From Aquifex sp. (GTDB taxonomy: Bacteria > Aquificota > Aquificia > Aquificales > Aquificaceae), in contig QNXQ01000153.1 in assembly GCA_003978875.1 (NCBI GenBank), forward strand, positions 1 through 5,724: a DNA stretch of 5,724 nt. The letters are read 5' to 3'. The position numbers and the translations under genes were made by a program. This document shows positions 1 to 5,330 of the stretch, piece after piece. Numbering within the stretch: position 1 is the stretch's first letter; every line of letters begins with the position of its first letter. The notes beneath the pieces are model-generated. The model did no database searches. It saw nothing but the letters and a program-made list of their open reading frames with translations, and had not been told where the DNA came from.

Positions 1-821
1 TGATTCTCAGAGCAATAGGTCTGGAGTACAGGGGCAAAATGCCAACTCCCGGTTTGAAAAGGTTTATGGATATTTTATTCGTTGCAGGGAGTTTTGGAAC
101 TACATTTCTTTTCGGTTTAACCTTAGGTAACGTAATAAAGGGTTTACCTGTCAAACTGGTTGAAAGGGAAGTTTATGGAGAAGTTATCAAAACTCACATC
201 CTATGTGCAGACCCAACATGTTCCTATACAGGATTAATGATTAATATATTTGACCCTTATGCTTTGTTCATAGCACTGTTAACCCTCAGCTTTGTAGCTA
301 TGCACGGTTCAATTTATATAGCTATGACTACCTCGGAAGAACTTTCAGAGAGAGCTGCAAGCTTTGCTAAAAAGCTTTGGTTTGACACGACAGTTTTATA
401 CGTAATAGTCCACATTCTTACGATGATTTACCATCCCGAGCTTATTCATAACTTCTTTATAAGGATATTTATATTCCCAATACTGCCAGTCATACTTGTA
501 GCATATCTTACAGCTATAGTTGCGCTAAATAAGGGCAAATACTTCCTTTCCTTCTGGTCTTCATCTATAACAATTCTCGGTGTAATCGCTATGGCTTTTG
601 TAAGCATATATCCCACTTTGGTACCATCAACCCACGACGAAAATCCCTTTGAAAATCCTGCGAATTCCCTCACTATATACAATTCATCTTCATCCGAAAC
701 AACTCTAAAGGTAATGCTCATAGTAGCTCTAATAGGTGTTCCATTGGTGCTCATTTATAAATTTTTCGTCTATAAAATCTTCTGGGGTAAAGTTAAGCTT
801 CCGAAGGAGGGGGGATACTAA
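1..821 (+). CDS. cydB: Cytochrome bd oxidase subunit II (CydB), 5'-truncated by window edge
   Basis: Subunit II of the membrane quinol oxidase that reduces O2 to water without copper. The frame is open from base 3 (bases 1-2 end a codon) and the visible 272 residues begin ILRAIGLEYRGK, the CydB motif normally near residue 70-80. The ATG at 39 is therefore internal and about 70-75 residues lie outside the window. Seen in order: a helix ending FLFGLTLGNVIKGLP (the GN-x-(L/I)-x-G-(V/L)-P motif), FDPYALF (usually NP(Y/F)ALL), a helix with MHG, several more hydrophobic helices, and near the end NSLTIYNSSSS, a strong CydB signature, followed by the last helix and a short basic tail. The hydrophilic loop between the GN motif and FDPYALF holds a Cys pair (CADPTC) that I do not associate with the family. 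cydA is expected just upstream but not seen. It converges with modB; the stop lies inside a terminator hairpin. Confidence 0.93.
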   Translation, partial: ILRAIGLEYRGKMPTPGLKRFMDILFVAGSFGTTFLFGLTLGNVIKGLPVKLVEREVYGEVIKTHILCADPTCSYTGLMINIFDPYALFIALLTLSFVAMHGSIYIAMTTSEELSERAASFAKKLWFDTTVLYVIVHILTMIYHPELIHNFFIRIFIFPILPVILVAYLTAIVALNKGKYFLSFWSSSITILGVIAMAFVSIYPTLVPSTHDENPFENPANSLTIYNSSSSETTLKVMLIVALIGVPLVLIYKFFVYKIFWGKVKLPKEGGY

Positions 822-848
822 TTCCTCCTTCCATTATTTTTTCTTTTT
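803..848 (+). terminator. Rho-independent terminator of cydB
   Basis: GAAGGAGG (803-810) pairs with CCTCCTTC (824-831) to give an 8-bp stem with a 13-base loop, followed by a T-rich run (834-848) on the plus strand. The cydB stop codon (819-821) sits in the loop. The minus-strand flank (toward base 780) has no T-run, so as an intrinsic terminator it serves cydB; any effect on convergent modB is less clear. Confidence 0.72.
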
Positions 849-1510
849 CAAAGATATTTCCCGTTTCTTTTGTTAAAGAGAAAAAGAAGACTTGCAATTA
901 CTAAGGCTACTAAGATAAGTATCAAACTAGCTTTATGAGCACTCTTGTAATCCAACGCTTGAACACTATCGTAGATAAATATGGATAGTGTTTGAGTTTC
1001 TCCGGGAATGTTTCCTCCAACCATCAAAATCACACCAAATTCTCCGAGGGTATGAGCAAAGACCATTATAGCCGAAGAGATTATTCCGTTAAGGGAAAGG
1101 GGAACGATAACTTTAAAGTAGGTTTCAAGACGTGAATATCCAAAGATATAGGCTGTTTCTATGAATTCCTTTCTTACCTTCTCCATGGCAGAAAGTGTAG
1201 GAAGTATCGCAAGGGGAAGAGAGTAAATTACAGAGGCTATAAGTATTCCCTCAAAGGTAAACAGAGGGGATTTTCCCAGAAAATCCTTTATCAGCTTTCC
1301 CAAGGAACTTTCGGGTGAAAAAAGTAATATTAGGTAAAAACCGAGAACTGTAGGAGGAATTACCAAAGGAATCGTGATAAGTCCTACAATAAAAGATCTT
1401 CCCTTAAATTCCTTAAACGCAAGTAAAGGACATATTAAAAGGGATATGAAAGTAAGTAAAAGAGTGGTAAAAGTGGCAAGTTTTAAACTTATTAAGAATG
1501 CCTCTTTCAT
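848..1510 (-). CDS. modB: Molybdate ABC transporter permease (ModB)
   Basis: Integral-membrane permease of an ABC importer for molybdate (possibly tungstate), expected to work with a periplasmic ModA and an ATPase ModC. The 220-residue length is normal for ModB. Hydrophobic segments lie near 5-30, 38-64, 86-106, 138-158 and 195-213. The IPPTVLGFYL segment (51-60) matches the ModB PP-x-V-x-G-(Y/F) motif. The EAA loop that docks on the ATPase is recognisable at about 118-138 (E118, A120, G124, P137), followed by HTLGEFG (153-159) and NIPGETQTLS (167-176), hallmarks of ModB/WtpB-type permeases. The ATG shares its first base with the upstream kdsA stop (TAATG), and GAAGG (1519-1515) lies 4 bases before it, so translation is probably coupled to kdsA. 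No modA or modC is in the window. A tungstate or sulfate/thiosulfate permease is a less likely alternative. Confidence 0.88.
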   Translation of the reverse strand: MKEAFLISLKLATFTTLLLTFISLLICPLLAFKEFKGRSFIVGLITIPLVIPPTVLGFYLILLFSPESSLGKLIKDFLGKSPLFTFEGILIASVIYSLPLAILPTLSAMEKVRKEFIETAYIFGYSRLETYFKVIVPLSLNGIISSAIMVFAHTLGEFGVILMVGGNIPGETQTLSIFIYDSVQALDYKSAHKASLILILVALVIASLLFLFNKRNGKYL

Positions 1511-2313
1511 TAAACCTTCACAGCAGGTTCATAGTACTTAGAAGCCACATTCCTTATATCGAGTATAGCTTCTACTAAATATTCCAAATCCTTTAAAGGT
1601 ATCTGAGTAGCAGCATCCGAGAGAGCCTCCTCAGGTTTAGGGTGGGTTTCCATAAATATACCGTCGCATCCTACGGCAACTGCGGCTCTTAAGAGCGGAA
1701 AAATAAATTCCCTCATACCGCCTGATTTGTCTCCCAAACCACCCGGAAGCTGAACACTATGTGTTGCATCGTATATCACTTTCGCATACTGCTTCATTAT
1801 CGGTAGACTTCTGAAATCCACAACCAGGTTGTTGTATCCGAAGGTTGTCCCTCGTTCGGTAAGAAAGATATCCTGTGCACCACCGAGTTTTAATTTTTCA
1901 ACAATATTCTTTGTATCCCATGGAGCGAGAAATTGTCCCTTCTTTACATTTACAGGTTTTCCCGTTTTTGCAGCCGCAAGAAGTAAATCCGTTTGTCTGC
2001 ACAAGAAGGCGGGAATCTGAATTATATCAACTACTTCACCTACAGGCTCAGCCTGCCAGCTTTCATGTATGTCGGTTGTTACTTTGAGACCAAACTCTTC
2101 TTTTACTTTCATTAGAGCTTTCAGTCCATATTCCAATCCATGCCCTCTAAAAGAGTGAATAGATGAGCGATTTGCTTTATCGAAGGATGATTTAAAAACG
2201 AACTCTACATCTTTAAATTTATCCTGTAACTTCCTCAGTTCTTCTCCTACTTTGAGAACCAAATCTACACTTTCTATGGCACACGGACCGGCAATAATTA
2301 AGAATTTCTCCAT
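1510..2313 (-). CDS. kdsA: KDO-8-phosphate synthase (KdsA), metal-dependent class
   Basis: Cytosolic TIM-barrel enzyme condensing phosphoenolpyruvate with arabinose-5-phosphate to 3-deoxy-manno-octulosonate-8-phosphate, the first committed step to the KDO of LPS inner core. At 267 residues it is a typical complete KdsA. It opens with IAGPCAIES (7-15). KSSFDKANRSS (41-51) forms the substrate-binding segment with K41, K46, N48, R49 and S50. QIPAFLCRQTDLL (99-111), NVKKGQF (122-128) and LTERGTTFGYNN (151-162) follow. The metal ligands known from the Aquifex enzyme fall at the same numbers: C11, H185 (in YDATHSVQLPG), E222 (in METHP) and D233 (in SDAATQ). Cys at position 11 marks the metal-dependent class; the metal-independent E. 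coli type has Asn. No clear Shine-Dalgarno precedes the ATG. It is divergent from the CpoB-like gene and first of a kdsA-modB unit. Confidence 0.97.
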   Translation of the reverse strand: MEKFLIIAGPCAIESVDLVLKVGEELRKLQDKFKDVEFVFKSSFDKANRSSIHSFRGHGLEYGLKALMKVKEEFGLKVTTDIHESWQAEPVGEVVDIIQIPAFLCRQTDLLLAAAKTGKPVNVKKGQFLAPWDTKNIVEKLKLGGAQDIFLTERGTTFGYNNLVVDFRSLPIMKQYAKVIYDATHSVQLPGGLGDKSGGMREFIFPLLRAAVAVGCDGIFMETHPKPEEALSDAATQIPLKDLEYLVEAILDIRNVASKYYEPAVKV

Positions 2314-2347
2314 AGTATTCTTGTAATATAATACGAAGGGGTAAAGT
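2314..2347. promoter_or_regulatory. Compact divergent promoter region kdsA / cpoB-like
   Basis: The whole spacer between the two divergent start codons is 34 bases. On the plus strand it has a perfect -10-like TATAAT (2327-2332) and a Shine-Dalgarno GAAGGGG (2335-2341), 6 bases before the ATG at 2348. On the minus strand TATTAT (2333-2328) overlaps it and could be the kdsA -10. No convincing -35 box is seen at the right distance for either strand, and any -35 would lie inside the opposite gene. The 5' leaders would be only about 8-10 bases. AT-rich boxes also arise by chance, so this is a moderate inference. Confidence 0.42.
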
Positions 2348-3001
2348 ATGAAAAAGATTACTCTTATTCTTCCTCTGATTTTGGTAGCGTGTGCACCTGT
2401 TTCGGAAACTCAAAAATTTGAGCAAAGGTTAAGCGAACTCGAAATAAAAGTTGCAAAGTTGAAAGAAAAGCAGGAGGAAATAAACCTTAAATTGGAAGAG
2501 ATAAATAAAAGGCTGGATTACATAACCGAGGATTTAGGGAAATTAAAGTTGGCGAGATATTCCGCTCCGAAAGAAGAAAAGCCTATTTTAGAGGAAAAAC
2601 CCAGCTTTGAGGATGAAGTAAAGATTGAGTATCAGCAGGCCCTTGAGCTTTACAATATGAAAAGATTAAACGAAGCAAAAGATGCCTTTGTTCAATTTAT
2701 AAAAAAATACCCGGCAACTAAGTACACCGATAACGCGTATTTCTGGTTGGGAAAAACTTACTACGAATTGGGAAATATAGAAAGAGCGAAACAGATATTC
2801 AACGTCCTTATAAAGAAGTGCCAACGCGGTGCACTCCCGGACTGCAATAAGCTACCTGATACTTACTTCATGCTCGTAAAGATAGCTGTAGATGAAGGAA
2901 ATATTACAGAAGCGAACAACTATCTCGCTGTCCTTGAGAAAAAATTTCCAAATTCACAGGCTATGTCTAAGGCAAAGGAGTTATTATATAAAACGCCATG
3001 A
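2348..3001 (+). CDS. CpoB/YbgF-like coiled-coil TPR lipoprotein
   Basis: Probable outer-membrane-anchored periplasmic protein. Residues 1-15 are a lipoprotein signal: MKK, a hydrophobic core, then lipobox LVAC with lipidated C15. The +2 residue is Ala, which would allow sorting to the outer membrane under the E. coli rule. Residues 22-68 form a charged heptad-like coiled coil (repeated E/K with L and I), then a Pro/Glu/Lys linker to about 90, then about three TPR-like repeats (92-125, 127-160, 171-204) with typical YxxALxLY, YFWLGKTYYELGN and KKFPNSQAMSKAKELL sequences. This is the CpoB (YbgF) layout: trimerising coiled coil plus C-terminal TPRs. In E. coli, CpoB links Tol-Pal with peptidoglycan synthesis. 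No tol or pal genes are visible, so the function rests on architecture. C158 and C166 flank a loop and could form a disulfide. Start chosen by the GAAGGGG site and signal peptide; the stop overlaps uppS as ATGA. Confidence 0.8.
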   Translation: MKKITLILPLILVACAPVSETQKFEQRLSELEIKVAKLKEKQEEINLKLEEINKRLDYITEDLGKLKLARYSAPKEEKPILEEKPSFEDEVKIEYQQALELYNMKRLNEAKDAFVQFIKKYPATKYTDNAYFWLGKTYYELGNIERAKQIFNVLIKKCQRGALPDCNKLPDTYFMLVKIAVDEGNITEANNYLAVLEKKFPNSQAMSKAKELLYKTP

Positions 3002-3693
3002 CGCTCAAGATTCCCAAACATGTTGCCATAATTATGGATGGCAACGGAAGATGGGCAAAAAGGCGCGGACTTCCTCGTATCGCAGGCCATTATAAAGGTG
3101 CCGAAGTGGCAGAAGACATAGTTGAATATGCAATAGAACTCGGAATTAAGCACATGACTCTTTTTGCTTTCTCAACTGAGAACTGGAATCGTCCTAAGGA
3201 AGAAGTTAGCGCTCTATTTGAACTCTTAAGACAGTATTTAATCTCTAAAAAGCAGAAACTTTATAAACTCGGGGTAAGGATGAGATTTATAGGAAGAAAG
3301 GATAGGATAAACAAGAATTTATTAAGTTTAATGAAAGAAATAGAGGAGGAATCTAAAGAAAATGAGAACTTAGTTCTAAACCTCGCGATAGATTACGGAG
3401 GAAGGGATGATATAGTAAGGGCTGTGAACAAAATAATAAGGGAACAACCCAATAGGATAGATGAAGAAACTTTTTCCCAGTACTTGGATTTATCTTGTTC
3501 TCCAGACCCGGATTTACTCATAAGGACTGCAGGAGAAAAGAGGATTTCTAACTTTTTATTGTGGAATTTAGCCTATACCGAGCTATACTTTACCGATACA
3601 CTATGGCCTGACTTTTCACGGGAAGATTTCCTTAAAGCCTTGGAAGACTTTTCCCGGAGAAAAAGAAAGTTCGGAAGAGTTCTAGATGAGTAG
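2998..3693 (+). CDS. uppS: Undecaprenyl diphosphate synthase (cis-prenyltransferase)
   Basis: Adds isopentenyl units in cis to farnesyl diphosphate, making the C55 carrier used for peptidoglycan and O-antigen export. The 231-residue length is normal. Conserved regions appear in order: HVAIIMDGNGRWAKRRG (8-24) with catalytic/Mg-binding D14, N16, R18 and W19; GHYKGAE (30-36); TLFAFSTENWNRP (54-66); IDYGGRDDI (131-139); and IRTAGEKRISNFLLWN (175-190) followed by YTELYFTDTLWPDF (193-206), with the diphosphate-binding R176, R182 and S184 and the metal-site E195. The usual Gln after NFLLW is Asn190, a mild change. The ATG overlaps the previous stop (ATGA); the nearest Shine-Dalgarno-like AAAGGAG ends 17 bases upstream, too far, so translation is probably coupled. 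It is followed by cdsA with an 8-base overlap, the common uppS-cdsA pairing. Confidence 0.96.
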   Translation: MTLKIPKHVAIIMDGNGRWAKRRGLPRIAGHYKGAEVAEDIVEYAIELGIKHMTLFAFSTENWNRPKEEVSALFELLRQYLISKKQKLYKLGVRMRFIGRKDRINKNLLSLMKEIEEESKENENLVLNLAIDYGGRDDIVRAVNKIIREQPNRIDEETFSQYLDLSCSPDPDLLIRTAGEKRISNFLLWNLAYTELYFTDTLWPDFSREDFLKALEDFSRRKRKFGRVLDE

Positions 3694-4411
3694 AGAAACT
3701 TACGGCATATTAATAGGAATTTTTGTTATCTTAATAATTTTTTCTCCTTTTCCCGTATTCTTTTCGGCAGTAATCTTTCTCAGTTATGTTATCTCCAAGG
3801 AAGTTGGAAAGTCCATCGGTGTAGATATTTCCCTATTTTCTCCTTTAGTTTTACTTTCCCAGTATTTTACACCACAGCTTACACCGATTTTTATAGGAAC
3901 AATTTCGTTAGTTTACGGATACGAATCTTGGTCTCTGGAAAAGTTCTTCAAAACTCTATTCTTGCTCTTTTATCCTGCGGTTTTCCTGAGCTATTTAATT
4001 CATATCAGGGAGCACGGGATATACATAACCTTGGTCTTTATATTCGGACTGTGGATAAACGATATTTTCGCTTATTACATAGGTAAACGCTTCGGAAAAA
4101 CTCCACTTTTTCCTAAAATTTCTCCCAAGAAAACGGTGGAAGGATTCTTTGGAGGGATTGTCTTAGGTAGTATTTTTTATCTTTTATTCCTACCTTTATC
4201 CCTGTGGAAATCTTTTCTTGTTGCAACCTTTACACTCACTTCAGGAGTGGTAGGAGACTACTTTAAGTCCTTTATAAAAAGACATATAGGAATAAAGGAT
4301 TTTTCCAACACCTTTGGAGAGCACGGAGGGTTTACGGATAGATTTGATGCCGTTGTTTTTGCCTCACCCCTATTTTATTTTTTTATATGTGCTTGGAAAT
4401 TTAGTTGTTAA
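3686..4411 (+). CDS. cdsA: Phosphatidate cytidylyltransferase (CDP-diglyceride synthase)
   Basis: Inner-membrane enzyme converting phosphatidic acid and CTP to CDP-diacylglycerol, the branch point to bacterial phospholipids. The full family signature is present at 195-221: S195, K198-R199, K204-D205, then S207, HGG (213-215), DR (218-219) and D221. Upstream, LWINDIFAYYIGKRFGKTP (122-140) and FPKISPKKTVEGFFGG (142-157) are the other conserved CdsA blocks, with metal-site candidates D126 and D191. About seven hydrophobic segments are visible. At 241 residues it is somewhat shorter than many CdsA proteins (265-285), mainly in the less conserved N-terminal membrane part. The ATG overlaps the end of uppS by 8 bases, with GGAAGAG (3673-3679) 6 bases before it as a ribosome site. 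The partner genes dxr and rseP, often next in this cluster elsewhere, are absent; a PEBP gene follows instead. Confidence 0.94.
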   Translation: MSRETYGILIGIFVILIIFSPFPVFFSAVIFLSYVISKEVGKSIGVDISLFSPLVLLSQYFTPQLTPIFIGTISLVYGYESWSLEKFFKTLFLLFYPAVFLSYLIHIREHGIYITLVFIFGLWINDIFAYYIGKRFGKTPLFPKISPKKTVEGFFGGIVLGSIFYLLFLPLSLWKSFLVATFTLTSGVVGDYFKSFIKRHIGIKDFSNTFGEHGGFTDRFDAVVFASPLFYFFICAWKFSC

Positions 4412-4442
4412 TTTTACCTTCAGCCTCAAGAAATGGATAAAT

Positions 4443-4904
4443 ATGGAAGTTTTCAGCAAATCCTTTAAAAATGGTGATGTAATCCCGACTATCTACACCT
4501 GCGATGGAGAAAATATATCCCCCCACATAGCGTGGAAAAACTTTCCCCTCGAGACAAAGAGCTTTGTTTTGATAATGGATAACCGTGATAAATCCTCAAA
4601 TATATTTACCCACTGGATAGTTTACGATATACCTTTAAGCGTTTGCGAACTTCCCGAGAATTTTCCCAAGCATCCGGAAGTAAACGGTATAAAGCAAGGG
4701 ATAAACGATAGAGGAGAAATAGGATACTTTGGTCCTTGTCCTCCAAGAGGGGATGAATACCACAGGTATACCTTTACGGTTTATGCATTAAAAATTTCAA
4801 ATCTCGGACTCCCGGCAGGTGTGCCAAGAAGCAAAGTTGAAAAGGCTATCGAGGGATTTGTAATAGCAAAAGCCCAAATCGTCGGACTCTACAAAAGACA
4901 TTAG
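4443..4904 (+). CDS. YbhB/YbcL-type PEBP (Raf-kinase-inhibitor-like) protein
   Basis: Soluble 153-residue member of the phosphatidylethanolamine-binding-protein family, bacterial YbhB/YbcL branch; the ligand and role of these bacterial proteins are poorly defined. It begins SKSFKNGDVIPTIYTCDGENISPHIAW (5-31), the expected family N-terminus. THWIVYDIP (55-63) with the conserved His-Trp and IGYFGPCPPRGDEYHRYTF (92-110) line the anion-binding pocket. LPAGVPRSKVEKAIEGFVIAKAQIVGLY is a typical C-terminal end. No signal peptide is seen, so it is probably cytosolic. An earlier in-frame ATG at 4314 would overlap the end of cdsA and add 43 unrelated residues; the ATG at 4443 fits the family start, although no Shine-Dalgarno precedes it. 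The gene follows cdsA by 31 bases and is probably co-transcribed. Its last 108 bases are overlapped by the antisense thioredoxin-fold gene as drawn. Confidence 0.92.
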   Translation: MEVFSKSFKNGDVIPTIYTCDGENISPHIAWKNFPLETKSFVLIMDNRDKSSNIFTHWIVYDIPLSVCELPENFPKHPEVNGIKQGINDRGEIGYFGPCPPRGDEYHRYTFTVYALKISNLGLPAGVPRSKVEKAIEGFVIAKAQIVGLYKRH

Positions 4905-5330
4905 TCTTTGTAAGGGTAATCTCGGGTAATTGTTCAAGAGTTTTCCTTCAGGAGTAAAGATTAAAGTCGCGGGAAGAAAAATTAACTTTTCTATTTCAGT
5001 TAAATTTCCCTTCGGGTCAGCTAGTATCGGGAATCTGGGTTTTATTTTTACCTTTTGTACAAACTCTTTTACTCCCTCGGGAGTCATAAATACCGCAACG
5101 GATACCACATGGTAATCTTTAGTAAGTTTTTCATACTCGGAATTTAAAACTTTTAAATCTTCAGTGTGTCCTATACAGGTTCCTGACCACACATAAAGGA
5201 GGAGTTTCTTACCTTTAGAACTAATCCTTACAGCTTTTCCCGATAAATCCAAAAAAGTCAAATCGTAAATTGTTTTCTCCTTACAGGAGAAAAGTATGAG
5301 GAAAATGAAAAAAAGGAGAACTCTTATCAT
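4797..5330 (-). CDS. Thioredoxin-fold (TlpA-like) lipoprotein with CxxH active site
   Basis: Probable lipid-anchored periplasmic redoxin-like protein of 177 residues as drawn. Residues 1-16 are a lipoprotein signal: hydrophobic core then lipobox LFSC with C16. The domain starts with a typical strand LTFLDLSGKAVRIS, then KKLLLYVWSGTCIGHTEDL (41-59), which aligns with the TlpA WxxxCxxC helix but reads C52-I-G-H55: the resolving Cys is His. VVSVAVF (75-81), FPILADPKGNLTEI (100-113) and LPATLIFTPEGKLL (119-132) with the cis-Pro candidate P120 complete the fold. Beyond about residue 136 the sequence is unlike the family core and antisense to the PEBP gene, so the true end may be near base 4901. 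If so, C155 and C172 vanish and only one non-lipid Cys remains. The ATG overlaps the PCuAC stop (ATGA), which suggests a shared copper/CuA role. It is not a canonical Sco: there is no CxxxC. Confidence 0.78.
   Translation of the reverse strand: MIRVLLFFIFLILFSCKEKTIYDLTFLDLSGKAVRISSKGKKLLLYVWSGTCIGHTEDLKVLNSEYEKLTKDYHVVSVAVFMTPEGVKEFVQKVKIKPRFPILADPKGNLTEIEKLIFLPATLIFTPEGKLLNNYPRLPLQRLMSFVESDDLGFCYYKSLDSLFNFASWHTCRESEI
4891..4911. other. Hairpin at the convergent gene junction
   Basis: ACAAAAGAC (4891-4899) pairs with GTCTTTGT (4904-4911) with one bulged A (4896) and an ATTA loop, giving 8 bp across the PEBP stop codon (4902-4904). No T-run follows on the plus strand. It could act as a weak bidirectional terminator or 3'-end protection, or be fortuitous. 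Confidence 0.35.
4914..4930. repeat. Imperfect 10-base tandem repeat near the redoxin gene 3' end
   Basis: GGGTAAT-CTC-GGGTAAT: a 10-base unit present 1.7 times, directly beyond the PEBP stop and inside the antisense redoxin frame at codons 134-139. A one-unit gain or loss changes the downstream reading frame of the minus-strand gene. Confidence 0.7.

Noticed and set aside
446..754. Minus-strand 102-codon frame within cydB
   Set aside because: Antisense to conserved CydB motifs, including NSLTIYNSSSS; no independent support.
804..812. AAGGAGGGG as a strong ribosome-binding site for a further plus-strand gene
   Set aside because: No start codon follows within range; the sequence is the 5' arm of the terminator stem.
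1829..2087. Plus-strand open frames inside kdsA
   Set aside because: They are antisense to a fully conserved enzyme and show no family features or ribosome sites.
2219..2425. Minus-strand 68-codon frame spanning the kdsA start and divergent spacer
   Set aside because: Out of frame with kdsA and overlaps the start of the lipoprotein gene; low-quality basic composition typical of shadows.
4314..4442. Upstream in-frame extension of the PEBP gene starting at ATG 4314
   Set aside because: It lies inside the cdsA signature region and C-terminus, and adds residues foreign to PEBP; the family start matches ATG 4443.
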